Below are positions 18,946-27,330 of a stretch of DNA of 64,000 nt, in pieces (positions within the stretch are counted from its first letter, which is position 1; each line of letters opens with the position of its first letter). Source of the stretch: Polyangium fumosum (GTDB taxonomy: Bacteria; Myxococcota_A; Polyangia; Polyangiales; Polyangiaceae). A program made the position numbers and the translations under genes. Below the pieces are notes generated by a model. It did no database searches and had not been told where the DNA came from. It saw only the letters and a list, made by a program, of their open reading frames with translations. The stretch is from assembly GCF_005144585.1 (NCBI RefSeq), contig NZ_SSMQ01000039.1:49300-113299 (forward strand), given 5' to 3'.

Positions 18946-20373
18946 ATGAGGCGAGGGGATTTCCTCGTCGCGGCGCTCGTCGTCGCGGCGCCGGGCGTCG
19001 TGTTGCCTGGGTGTTTGGGGTCGTTTGGGGAGGATGAAGGGAAGGGGCGTTTTTGCGCGGCGCTGCTGCGGTTCTTTCGGCTTGGGCTTCTGGTGCTCGG
19101 CGTTTTTTGCGTCTCGGCATGGCTTCTCGGGTGCGGCGCGACGCCTGCGCATACCCAGACGTGGGCGCAGGCGACGCCGAGCGGAAAGCGCTTGTTCCGT
19201 ATATGCCGGCGCCATCCCCAGGTCGATCCGAATGCGCGTTATTGGTACGATCGCGGGGACGGAACGCCTCGAACGACGTCCCTGCCGCTCGACGCCCTTC
19301 TGGAGAGCCGCGAGGCCAAGGCCATCTTCATTCTTGATGCCAGCGCGCCGCCCGAGAGCCGAAAGCTTTTGGGAATTGCATTCCAGGATCTGCCCTGCGA
19401 CAAACGACCGCCGCCGCCACCCGCGCCGGAGAAGCTCGCGGCAAAGGAGAAGGAGGGCGAATCAAAGAAGGACGAGGCCCGGAAGGACGAGCCGCCGAAG
19501 CCGCTGCCGCGACCGAATCCGCGCGGCGCGTCCGCGGTGGAGAGGCGTGTCGAGGCGCATCGCTGCACGGCGTACGTAGAGCCTGGCCAGACGCGAAGGC
19601 GTAGCAAAACGGGCGGGCGGACCTGCACGAGGATCCTCCTCCACCGGGGCCGGGGCGACACGGAGCCCATCGTCGCGGAGAACCAGCCGCGCCCGGTCGA
19701 GGCGCCCGTGCCCGAGCCGCGTGAGGTGCCCCGAGGTGAAGTCTGGCGGTATGACGACGGGAGCTTGCCCCCGGAGGAGATGGCTCAGCTCGAACGAGCC
19801 TACGAGTGTCTCCAGGGAGTTTGCCATGCGAGGCACAAGAACTTTCAGGAGGGAAAGACCAAGCCCGCCGGGACGCACAATGGGCAATCGTTGTCCACGG
19901 GGAGCGGTGGGGGAGCGAGCCCGCCGCAGCCCCCGCCGAAGACGAAGGTCCGGACCAAGACGCGGACCTTCGGGAAACCAAATGGCGCGAAGCCAAACGG
20001 CGCGGCGGCGGGAGAGGCGTCACCGGCGAATGCGGGCGCGGCGGCGAATGAGAGGCGTGTGCCGAATCCGGATGGCAAGAAGGGCGGCAAGGCGCATCAG
20101 GACAAGGTGAACGAGGTCGCGGAAGACATCAAGAAGCGCAACCTCGACCCGGTAAAGGAGTTTCCCGTCGAGACCCCGGGCGGTCCGAAGAAGAAGCGCT
20201 ACATGGACGTCGTCGGGGTTGACAAGAACACGAAGCAGCCTGTGGAGTTCCACCAGGTCGGGAAGCAGAGGAAGGATGGGCAGCCCGTGTCGCGTGAGCG
20301 GAAGCCTCTCGACGAGGTGGAGCGCGCGAAGGGCATACGGCCCAAGTTCCATCCCTACAACGAGAAGAAGTGA
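18946..20373 (+). CDS. Putative lipoprotein toxin with nuclease-like C-terminal domain
   Basis: 475 residues. The N-terminus has two consecutive hydrophobic segments each ending in a lipobox-like Cys (VLPGC near 23, WLLGC near 63), so it is probably exported and lipid-anchored; a start closer to the second segment is possible. The middle is Pro/Lys/Arg-rich and low in complexity, with one Cys-containing block (YECLQGVCHARHKN). The last 80 residues look like a discrete toxin domain: KAHQDKVNEVAEDIKK, then RYMDVVGVD and PVEFHQVGK, an arrangement resembling a PD-(D/E)xK nuclease core, and FHPYNEKK at the end. AGGAGGGG lies before the ATG. The next gene follows after eight bases and is a likely immunity gene. 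The nuclease assignment is inference. Confidence 0.65.
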   Translation: MRRGDFLVAALVVAAPGVVLPGCLGSFGEDEGKGRFCAALLRFFRLGLLVLGVFCVSAWLLGCGATPAHTQTWAQATPSGKRLFRICRRHPQVDPNARYWYDRGDGTPRTTSLPLDALLESREAKAIFILDASAPPESRKLLGIAFQDLPCDKRPPPPPAPEKLAAKEKEGESKKDEARKDEPPKPLPRPNPRGASAVERRVEAHRCTAYVEPGQTRRRSKTGGRTCTRILLHRGRGDTEPIVAENQPRPVEAPVPEPREVPRGEVWRYDDGSLPPEEMAQLERAYECLQGVCHARHKNFQEGKTKPAGTHNGQSLSTGSGGGASPPQPPPKTKVRTKTRTFGKPNGAKPNGAAAGEASPANAGAAANERRVPNPDGKKGGKAHQDKVNEVAEDIKKRNLDPVKEFPVETPGGPKKKRYMDVVGVDKNTKQPVEFHQVGKQRKDGQPVSRERKPLDEVERAKGIRPKFHPYNEKK

Positions 20374-20381
20374 GGAGAGCC

Positions 20382-20909
20382 ATGGGACACCAGTCACGCT
20401 TTTACATGACGCCGAAGGACATGGCGGACTTCGAGCGGCGGCTTCGGGAGAAGACGGACTTCAGCATCCTCCTCTCGGAGTCGCCCACCTCCTCACCGCG
20501 CGTCGTGGACTCGCTGAACTTCTCCGAGAACGGGAAACCGTGGTACTTCAAGTACCTCGCACGGCCCGAGGACCTGGACGCGATCGTGATGCGACACCTG
20601 CCCGAGCAGGGCTATTGGTGGGTGCAGGACAGCCCTTCGCCCGTGATCGAGTGCGGTCCTTGCCCTTTCGACGGGAAGTCACTTGGGCCGAGCCGCCTGT
20701 ACTACGTCGATACGTTCCTGGGTCCCGATCACGAGTGGACGGAGAAGAGCGAAGCATTCCGAAAATGGGCGAAGAGGGTGCACACGCTCCTCAAGAAATC
20801 CATGAAGTGGCGTGCTTCGTATGGCGACTACATCGGCGCGGACGCCCAGGCGTGGGTCGACGCCGGAGGACAGCTCGTGACCGACACCGGGCAGCCCGTG
20901 ACCTGGTAG
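20382..20909 (+). CDS. Putative cognate immunity protein
   Basis: 175 residues, cytoplasmic, not assigned to a named family. It is rich in aromatic and acidic residues (LPEQGYWWVQDSPSPVIECG, RLYYVDTFLGPDHEW, YGDYIGADAQAW), and its small size, lack of signal and position eight bases after a toxin-like gene are typical of immunity proteins. ATG at 20382 is preceded by GAGGAGA at good spacing; a GTG at 20370 is in frame but overlaps the toxin stop and lacks a site. The role rests on gene order. Confidence 0.6.
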   Translation: MGHQSRFYMTPKDMADFERRLREKTDFSILLSESPTSSPRVVDSLNFSENGKPWYFKYLARPEDLDAIVMRHLPEQGYWWVQDSPSPVIECGPCPFDGKSLGPSRLYYVDTFLGPDHEWTEKSEAFRKWAKRVHTLLKKSMKWRASYGDYIGADAQAWVDAGGQLVTDTGQPVTW

Positions 20910-21057
20910 CGGACGGCCTGTAGACCTGAACCCGGCGCACCCTCGGGCCCGAGCGTCGCGCCGGTCGTCCGCTGCGCAAATCGCAACGACGCCGAAAACC
21001 CTCCACGACCGCCGTCGCAGCGGCAATGCTCGCAGGAACCGCGCTTCCCGCTCGCGG

Positions 21058-21240
21058 GTGGCGCGGGCGGCCGGGTTTTCGCCGGACGATCCGTTCGAGG
21101 ATTCGCTGACGTCGTCCGAGGTGCCGTGGGTGGAGGTGCCCGATGTCTCGGGCACGGCGGGGGCGTTCGAGCCGGGGAAGGATCCTTATGCGGCGTATGC
21201 GGACGCGGTGATCGAAACGCTGTCGCAAGACGTGCAGGGC
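21058..21240 (+). pseudogene. Gene fragment, unknown protein
   Basis: About 60 codons with normal host codon bias (PWVEVPDVSGTAGAFEPGK, DPYAAYADAVIETLSQDVQGDWF) but no convincing start, and the coding look stops abruptly where an opposite-strand remnant begins. Probably the tail or middle of a lost gene. The DNA on its left (20910-21057) contains no supported gene. Confidence 0.4.
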
Positions 21241-21670
21241 GACTGGTTCAGCGCGTGCCCTTCGCGCTTGGCTTCGTTGTGGAGCGTGCCGAGCAGCGCC
21301 TCCATGCCTTCGAGCTCCCCGGTGATCAGCCGGCGCTCGGCGTCGAGGGCGAGCAGGAAGGGCCGCAGGTACGTCGTGCGCCGCGCGAGGCGCTCCACCT
21401 CGCGAAAGACCTCCCTCGCCGGGTCGAGGCGCCCTGCGTGCACGCAGAGCAGCGCCTCCGTGAGCAGGCTGCGGCGCGCGCCGAAGAGCAGCAAGCCGTC
21501 GGGATCGGCGAGCAGGCCGGACCACTCACGACAGTGACGGGGGCGCGGCGGATCAGGGCGCCGAGGTGTCGTCTCTCGACGGCCCGGCCGATGAACAGGG
21601 GCGGCGCGTTCGGCAGGCGATGGCGCAGGGGCAGAGGGGGCGCAGCGGCGCGGTCGTCTGGGCGGAACAC
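21186..21670 (-). pseudogene. Remnant of an AAA-ATPase/TPR regulator
   Basis: Two pieces of one protein in different frames. The first (from GTG at 21670) reads PPLFIGRAVERRHLGALIRRAPVTVVSGP, the characteristic lead-in to a P-loop, but the Walker A lysine motif is missing. After a frame change near 21510 the sequence resumes as LTEALLCVHAGRLDPAREVFREVERL and LLALDAERRLITGELEGMEALL, typical of helical TPR-like regions. The large middle of the protein is deleted. It ends against the opposite-strand fragment. Likely an internally deleted LuxR- or AAA-type regulator. Confidence 0.55.
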
Positions 21671-21779
21671 GCTGTGGATTCTATCATGACGTTTCCGCGG
21701 TTTTTATGGGGGGACGTCCACGCAGCCCTCCTCCCCTGCCCTGTGGTCCGCGTCCGGTGCGCAGGTTTTGGGCGTGCGA

Positions 21780-22081
21780 GGGTGTTCGAACGTTTGAAGG
21801 GGCGTGCGCGACGGTGACGCGCGGGTGTTCGAACGTTCAAAGGGGCGTGCGCGACGGTGACGCGCGGGTGTTCGAACGTTGGGAGACGCGCGCGTCACCG
21901 TGACGCGCAGGTGTTCGAACGCTTCGAAGGGCGACGAGCAACGATGACGCGTGGGTGTTCGAACGTTGGGAGACGCGCGCGTCACCGTGACGCGGGGGGG
22001 GTTGGGACGTTTGGAGACGCGCGCGTCACCGTGACGCGAAGGGGTTGGGACGTTTGGAGCGATGGAGACCACGATGGAAGG
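21780..22081. repeat. 43-bp tandem repeat array, left block (seven units)
   Basis: Seven head-to-tail units of 43 bp (one of 44) begin at 21780, 21823, 21866, 21909, 21953, 21996 and 22039. The conserved part is GGGTGTTCGAACGTT, containing the 8-bp palindrome GTTCGAAC; several units also contain CGCGTCACCGTGACGCG, an odd-centre palindrome. The final unit is a divergent terminal type with GGAGCGATGGAGACC. Because 43 is not divisible by three the array cannot encode a regular peptide repeat, and it is treated as noncoding. The upstream 21671-21779 has no supported gene. Confidence 0.88.
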
Positions 22082-22123
22082 GAGGCGCGGTCGAGAGATG
22101 GGCCCCCCACCCCACCGTATGCG

Positions 22124-22735
22124 ATGCTGCGCGTGATGAGCGACGCGACCCCGGAGACGACGGCACAGGCCCCCGACGGCGGGAACGGAATCCCCGGACC
22201 ACGTCTCCGGCGGCTCAAGATCATCGTGTTTTTCCATTACGACGACGAAGCTTTCTCGAACCGCGAGGGCAGCGTCGCGCGACGACACTTCGCCGAGTTC
22301 CGGTGGAAGATCGAGCAGCAAATCCAAGCACGCGGCGTCGAAGGCGACGAGCTCACGCGTATCATGAGCGGCCTCATCGCCATCGAGCCGTTTTACTGCA
22401 TCGAGGCGTGGACCTACCAGCACACGGAGATCGCCAAGAAGATTTGCGCCCGCGGATGCGGCAAGCACCTCGATGCCTTCGACGCCTGGGCACGGGATCG
22501 CAGCATGTTCGACGAGGTCACGAAGCCGTGGGATCCGGCAGCGCTCGACGGTTGCCTCCGCAAGGCCCATAACGTCGAACTGACAGGGCCCGGGTTCCCC
22601 GCGGAGGCGGTCTGGGGAACCGAGAAGTCGTTTTACGAGACGGTTGACCGAATGCTCACCTGTCCTGCGCTGCTCGACGCGCTCCAGCGAACCTACGCCG
22701 CGCCGGCGGCGCAGGCGGCCTCGAAACATCCCTGA
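22124..22735 (+). CDS. Unknown protein bracketed by 43-bp repeats
   Basis: 203 residues (199 if the ATG at 22136 is used). No family recognised with confidence. It starts its globular part with LRRLKIIVFFHYDDEAFSN, then FRWKIEQQIQARG, PFYCIEAWTYQHTEIAKKIC, a Cys/His-containing CARGCGKHLDAF, and VWGTEKSFYETVDRM. The order beta-strand, acidic pair, EAW-containing helix is reminiscent of DUF4276/TOPRIM-like proteins, but this is weak. No membrane segment or signal. The gene stands alone: repeats on the left end 43 bases before it and repeats on the right begin two bases after its stop, which suggests it travels with the repeats or was inserted into the array. Confidence 0.7.
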   Translation: MLRVMSDATPETTAQAPDGGNGIPGPRLRRLKIIVFFHYDDEAFSNREGSVARRHFAEFRWKIEQQIQARGVEGDELTRIMSGLIAIEPFYCIEAWTYQHTEIAKKICARGCGKHLDAFDAWARDRSMFDEVTKPWDPAALDGCLRKAHNVELTGPGFPAEAVWGTEKSFYETVDRMLTCPALLDALQRTYAAPAAQAASKHP

Positions 22736-22737
22736 GA

Positions 22738-22823
22738 GGGTGTTTGAATGTTCGAGGAGCGACAAGCAACGATGACACGCGGGTGTTGGGACGTTCGGAG
22801 CCATGGAGACCGTGATGGGCGCG
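22738..22823. repeat. 43-bp tandem repeat array, right block (two units)
   Basis: Two units of exactly 43 bp, 22738-22780 (GGGTGTTTGAATGTTCGAGG...) and 22781-22823 (GGGTGTTGGGACGTTCGGAG...). The second is the same terminal type as the last unit of the left block, containing CCATGGAGACCGTGATGG. The rest of the gap to the next gene (22824-22948) has no recognised feature. Confidence 0.85.
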
Positions 22824-22948
22824 AGACCAAGCAACCGACCCGGTCGTCCTCCCGGCGCTCGGCGCGCGCCCACCGAACGCCGATATGTCGGCGAGGATGC
22901 CTGCGCCTCGATTCCGCCCCGCCCGAAGGCCGATGCTAGGCGCTGTCC

Positions 22949-24139
22949 ATGAGGAACGATCGACGTCGTGAGACTTCTGCGATCGCCCTCGCGCTCCTCG
23001 CACACGTCCTGCTTTTGAGGTTGTCGCTCCGCGAATCGCCCATCGCGCCCCCTGCTCCGCCTCCGCCGTCCGTCGAGGCGGATACGACGATCGATATCGA
23101 AACCGCGGCGCCGCCCACGCCCGCGACGGCGCCCACCCCCGACACCACACCCGCACGCGCATCCGCTCCCGCACGCGTCCCCGCGCCCGCTCCCGCTCCC
23201 GCTCCCGCTTCCGCTTCCGCTTCCGCTCCCGCTCCCGCGCCCGAATCCGCTCCCGCGCCCGCGCCCGCTCCCCGTGCCGCCGGCGACGAATACGGCGGCC
23301 CGCCACCCACGAATCCCGGCGCCGGCCTCCCCGGTCTCGGGACGCCCGTCTGGTCCGTTCCCGGCGCCGTCCCGGAGCCTCCCGCGAGCCAACCCGCGGC
23401 GACCACGATTGAAGCGGCTCCCGTCGATCGTGAGGCCGCGACCCGCGTCCTCGCCGGCACATTGCACACCCAGGACAAAGAAAAAGGAATCGACATCCCT
23501 GCCGCCGGCCTCGTCGCGCAGACCGTCGCCTCGGCCGTGCGTGGGTCCGCGGTCAAGGACGCGCGCGCCACGTTCGAGGTGAAGCTCAGCGCAGACGGGC
23601 GTGTCGAAGGCGTCCGGTTCGTCGGCTCCACCGACAACAACGCGAACCACTGGGTGGGCGTCGTCGAGGCCGTGCGCGCTTCCCTCGACGGCAAGGCGCT
23701 GCAAATGGGCTCCGACAAACAGGGCGTCACGGTCGTCGTGAAAGTCGAGTCGAGAATCCAGCTTCCGTCGGGCGCCAAGGCGCCGGTCGCCCTCAAGCCC
23801 ATGTGCGCGAACGAGGGGATGTTGAAGGCCACCGCCAGGGCGAGGGAGGCCATGAAGACGGGCGAGACGCGCGGCCACCGGGACCCCGACGACGACGCGC
23901 CCGACGAGGACTTCCTCCGGTCCTTCTGCATCCCGATCGGCATTCGCGCGATCGGGGATCTGTCGGACATCGGCGCGCACGAGGTGAACGTCGTGAGCAC
24001 CTCGTTCGAGGTGAAACGGCCAGGGGAAAAACCCTTGCCCCCCGGCGCTCCAAAGCCCATCGACCGGCGCGTGCCTTGGATGCCGGAAGATCCCCGACTC
24101 GTCAGGCCGCCGCCGGAGAAGAAAAAAAAGAAAACGTAA
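22949..24139 (+). CDS. TonB-like energy-transducer/periplasmic-spanning protein
   Basis: 396 residues: a basic N-terminus and one membrane helix (about 11-28), then a long Pro/Ala/Ser-rich linker (about 34-150) that would span the periplasm. In the DNA the linker includes six-base units (CCCGCT/TCCGCT) at about 23180-23271, giving PAPAPASASA-type peptide repeats. The C-terminal part (about 155-330) has DARATFEVKLSADGRVEGVRFVGS, similar to the TonB/AgmX C-terminal fold, and a further region ending in basic residues. TonB or gliding-motility AgmX-like proteins are the closest match by architecture. It precedes the radical SAM pair by 18 bases and might be co-transcribed. Confidence 0.68.
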   Translation: MRNDRRRETSAIALALLAHVLLLRLSLRESPIAPPAPPPPSVEADTTIDIETAAPPTPATAPTPDTTPARASAPARVPAPAPAPAPASASASAPAPAPESAPAPAPAPRAAGDEYGGPPPTNPGAGLPGLGTPVWSVPGAVPEPPASQPAATTIEAAPVDREAATRVLAGTLHTQDKEKGIDIPAAGLVAQTVASAVRGSAVKDARATFEVKLSADGRVEGVRFVGSTDNNANHWVGVVEAVRASLDGKALQMGSDKQGVTVVVKVESRIQLPSGAKAPVALKPMCANEGMLKATARAREAMKTGETRGHRDPDDDAPDEDFLRSFCIPIGIRAIGDLSDIGAHEVNVVSTSFEVKRPGEKPLPPGAPKPIDRRVPWMPEDPRLVRPPPEKKKKKT

Positions 24140-24157
24140 AAGCCGTTCCCGGCCTCC

Positions 24158-26242
24158 ATGCCGATTCGCTCGTTCGCGCTTCGGACGCCCTCGCCCTTGC
24201 GGCGCGACGTCGAGGAGAGACGGGGCGCGAGGGAAGTGATAAGCTCGCTCCGGGACACCAGCTTGACAGCCAGCGTACCCCGCCCGCGCGACGTGCTCTT
24301 CGTGCTTCCGCCCGATTTCTCGGCCCCGGAGGCGCACCTCGTCTTTCGTTTTCCGCCGCTCGGTCCCGCGGTCGTCGCGGCGAGCATCCGCTCGCTCGGG
24401 CTCGTGGGGCGCGCGGTCGATCTCGCCCTCGATCTCTTCAAGGCGCCGCTCGACCTCGAGGTCGCGCCGCTCGCTTCGCCGGCCCTCGTCGAGCGGCACC
24501 TCGCGGGCGAACACGACGCGCGTATCGACGCCGTGATGGACCGGATCTTCGAGCGCCTCGACGAGCCCGGCCGGGGCGCGGACCTCGTCGCGGTCTCCAT
24601 CGACCGCGGCAGCCAGGTGCCCTTCGTCGCGGTCCTCACCTGCGAGATGAAACGCCGCTGGGGAAAGCGGATCATCGTGGGTGGCGTCGCCGTCGAGCAC
24701 CTCCGCGCCCTCCTCGAAAAGAGCGGCGCGATCGGCGCCGACATCGTCACGAAGGCCAGCACGCCCGCGCAGATCCGCCGCGCCTTCGCCGCGCTGCTGG
24801 ACCTCCCGGAGCACCGGCGTGGAGGTCCCCTCGAACCAGACACGGAGATCGTAGAGCTCGTGCGGGGCGGCATGCGCAAGGCCCCCTCCGCCGCGGACTG
24901 GCCCACGCCCGATTTCTCGATTTACGATCTCGACCCGTACCGCCGCGACGTCGTTGGTGTCGAGGGGGCTGCCTACCCGGCGTATCGCGGCGAGCTCGGC
25001 GCGTCGCTCGTCCTGCCGTATTTCTTCTCCTTCGAATGCCAGTTCTCCTGCGCCTTCTGCCAGACGGGCGGCACGCAGGAGCACAAGCCGATCGACCTCG
25101 TGGTGCGGGAGCTCGCGGAGCTTTCGGAGCGCTGGCAGACGCGGGAGTTTCTCTTCTTCGACACGCAGGTGAACCTGCTCGCGGCGGATCTCTCGCGCGC
25201 CCTGCTCGCGGCGCGCCTCGATCTGCGCTGGTCCGATTCGTATCGCGTGCGCCCCTCGGAGCCGGGGGATCTCGAGCTCATGGCGCGCGCGGGCTGCGCG
25301 GGCCTGACGATCGGCGTGGAGTCGGCCTCGGCGCGGGTGCTGAAGGCCATGGTCAAAGGGCACCGCCCCGAGCAGGCGACGCAGATGATCGTCGAAGCGC
25401 ACCGCCACGAGATCATGGTCCGCGTGAACCTGCTCTCCTGCTTCCCCGGCGAGACGCGCGAGGAGCTCGCGGAGACGCGCGACTGGGTCCGGCAAAACGC
25501 CTTCGCCATCGACGATCTCGCGCCCTCTTCCTTCTACCTCACGGCCGATTCGCCGATCGGCCGGAAGCCGGAGCGGTATGGCATCCGCGTCCGGGGTCCG
25601 CGCTCGCTCGAAGGGGAGACGCGCTTCCGCAAATCGCCCGACTCGCTCATGTACGATGAAATGGACGGCCTCACCTGGGAGGAGCGCGCGCCAATGCTCG
25701 AAGCGAGCGAGGGCATGTTGCGGAGCGCCTGGCTCGAAGGGCGCGCTTCACTCGACGGGCTCGGGGGTTTCTCCCCGTCGGCCATGCTCGGGCTCCGCCG
25801 CCATTTCGCGACGAAGGCCGAGATCTACGCATTCCTCGGCCGCTGCCGCGGCGGCGCGCCCCGCCTCGAAGAAGAGGCGCGCGCCCCGGAGACGAGCGCG
25901 GAGGTCCTCCCCTCGATCCTGCGCTCGTCGCTGCCCAAGCTGCTCGCGCCCCGCTGGGCCGACGCTGCCCTGGCCCGCGCGTTCGCCGCGGCCTTCCGCG
26001 CGGCGGCGCCCTCGCTCGCGGCGCGCCTGCGCGAGGGCGACACCGCGCACGTCGTGCTCTGGCCCGACGGTCGATTCCTGTTTTTCCGCGGGGCCGTGCG
26101 CCGCGGGAGCGACGATCGGGCGCGCTCGTTTCATGTCGAAGAGCCCCTCGGCGCGCCTCCCCCCGAAGAAATCGCGCAGGGGTCCTCCTTCGAGGTCCTC
26201 ACCTTCCGGCTCGATCCCCGGCGGCCCAGGATGGTGCCGTGA
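24158..26242 (+). CDS. B12-binding-type radical SAM protein
   Basis: 694 residues if translated from ATG 24158; a GTG at 24236 or TTG near 24262 would give a protein starting nearer the conserved PRPRDVLFVLPPDF. An N-terminal Rossmann-like cobalamin-binding-type domain (about 45-225: FPPLGPAVVAASI, DLVAVSIDRGSQVPFV, KRIIVGGVAVEH) is followed by a radical SAM core with the cluster motif CQFSCAFC (Cys294, Cys298, Cys301) and the typical GVESAS and SCFPGETREE segments. The classic DxHxxG cobalamin ligand motif is not seen, so B12 may be absent or bound base-off without the His. The C-terminus (about 560-694) is unassigned. It overlaps the next radical SAM gene by four bases, implying the two act together. 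Confidence 0.85.
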   Translation: MPIRSFALRTPSPLRRDVEERRGAREVISSLRDTSLTASVPRPRDVLFVLPPDFSAPEAHLVFRFPPLGPAVVAASIRSLGLVGRAVDLALDLFKAPLDLEVAPLASPALVERHLAGEHDARIDAVMDRIFERLDEPGRGADLVAVSIDRGSQVPFVAVLTCEMKRRWGKRIIVGGVAVEHLRALLEKSGAIGADIVTKASTPAQIRRAFAALLDLPEHRRGGPLEPDTEIVELVRGGMRKAPSAADWPTPDFSIYDLDPYRRDVVGVEGAAYPAYRGELGASLVLPYFFSFECQFSCAFCQTGGTQEHKPIDLVVRELAELSERWQTREFLFFDTQVNLLAADLSRALLAARLDLRWSDSYRVRPSEPGDLELMARAGCAGLTIGVESASARVLKAMVKGHRPEQATQMIVEAHRHEIMVRVNLLSCFPGETREELAETRDWVRQNAFAIDDLAPSSFYLTADSPIGRKPERYGIRVRGPRSLEGETRFRKSPDSLMYDEMDGLTWEERAPMLEASEGMLRSAWLEGRASLDGLGGFSPSAMLGLRRHFATKAEIYAFLGRCRGGAPRLEEEARAPETSAEVLPSILRSSLPKLLAPRWADAALARAFAAAFRAAAPSLAARLREGDTAHVVLWPDGRFLFFRGAVRRGSDDRARSFHVEEPLGAPPPEEIAQGSSFEVLTFRLDPRRPRMVP

Positions 26243-27267
26243 GCGGCTTCGTGTTCTTCCGCGAAAAGCAGCTCGCGCTCCGGATCGCCGCGGCATGGCC
26301 CTTCCACAAGACCGTGGCCGGCGCCGTTCGAGCTGTGCTCGCCGAGGAGATCCAGCGCGCGGGCTCCCTCGACGAGGTGCATCTTTACTTCGAGAACCCT
26401 TGCGCCCAGGCGTGCGAGTTCTGCGAGGAGCCTCGGCGCAGGGGCCAGTTTCCGAGCCGGCACCTCGCGTCGTTGCTCCTCCGCGCGCAGGAGCTCGGCC
26501 TCGACCTCGTCGGCTCCGGCGCGCTCGCGGCGCTCGTCGACACGCTCATGGACCTCGAACCAAAGGTCCCGCTCACGATCACGGGGCATGACTGGACGCG
26601 CCACCCGCGCCGCCCGGAGATCCTCGCCGCGCTCGAGCGCCGCCCGGACGCGCGCCTCCGGCTCCAGGGGCCCTCGCTCGGCTTCTCCTCGCCCGAGCTC
26701 ACGCGCCGCGTCGCGGCCTTGCCTGGGCTCGAATGGATCGCGACCACCCTGCAATCGAGTGATGCGGCGGAGCACGACGCCATGGTCGGCGCCCCGGGCG
26801 CCCACGCGGAGCTGCTCGCGGCGCTCGACAACCTGAAGGCCGCGCGGGTCCCCCTCGTGCTCACGGTGGTGCTCAGCCGGCGCGCGCTCCGCACGCTCCC
26901 GGAGACCTTGTCGTTCCTGGCTGCGCGAAGGCTTTCCGTATCGCTCCAGGCATTCATCCCGGACGAGGCCATGGGCCCGGCGTTCGACGTGCTCGCGCCG
27001 CTCGACGAGCTCCGCCGCGCCCTCGAACGGGCCCCGCGCGAGGCCCTTCTCGCCATCCATTCGGTCGTCGGGGTCCCCCCGTGCGCGGCGCCCGCACTTC
27101 TCCGCCGGAAGATCGCCCCGGCCCATCGAATGAAAGGGCGGGAAGGAGCGAGGTTCGGCGCGGGCTGCGGGACGTGCGCCGCGCGCGGCCGTTGCTCGGG
27201 TGTCCCCTCCAGTTACTTCGTGGCGCTCGGGGCGCGGGGGATGGAGCCCCTCGCATCGACCGATTGA
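26239..27267 (+). CDS. Radical SAM protein with SPASM-like C-terminal cysteines
   Basis: 342 residues from a GTG overlapping the stop of the previous gene. The cluster motif is CAQACEFC (Cys55, Cys59, Cys62), in the context LYFENPCAQACEFCEEP. The C-terminus has CGTCAARGRCSG followed by SSYF, resembling the auxiliary-cluster (SPASM) end of peptide- or protein-modifying radical SAM enzymes. Between them lie the usual barrel elements (LTITGHDW, LRLQGPS, ATTLQSSDAAEHD, PLVLTVVLSRR). Substrate unknown. Pairing of two different radical SAM enzymes suggests a two-step modification; no precursor peptide gene was found beside them. Confidence 0.85.
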   Translation: MSGFVFFREKQLALRIAAAWPFHKTVAGAVRAVLAEEIQRAGSLDEVHLYFENPCAQACEFCEEPRRRGQFPSRHLASLLLRAQELGLDLVGSGALAALVDTLMDLEPKVPLTITGHDWTRHPRRPEILAALERRPDARLRLQGPSLGFSSPELTRRVAALPGLEWIATTLQSSDAAEHDAMVGAPGAHAELLAALDNLKAARVPLVLTVVLSRRALRTLPETLSFLAARRLSVSLQAFIPDEAMGPAFDVLAPLDELRRALERAPREALLAIHSVVGVPPCAAPALLRRKIAPAHRMKGREGARFGAGCGTCAARGRCSGVPSSYFVALGARGMEPLASTD

Positions 27268-27330
27268 CGCGATCTTCGAGCGGATGTCGTCCGTTCGCCT
27301 TAGGTTCCCCCCAGGAGAGGGGAGGGATCG

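Noticed and set aside
21780..22081. CRISPR array
   Set aside because: Units are contiguous with 43-bp period, there are no unique spacers, and no cas genes are nearby.
21704..25495. 1263-codon minus-strand open frame covering the 43-bp array and two plus-strand genes
   Set aside because: Composition is shadow-like, its C-terminal part is the array read through in varying register, and the plus-strand TonB-like and radical SAM genes have real domains.
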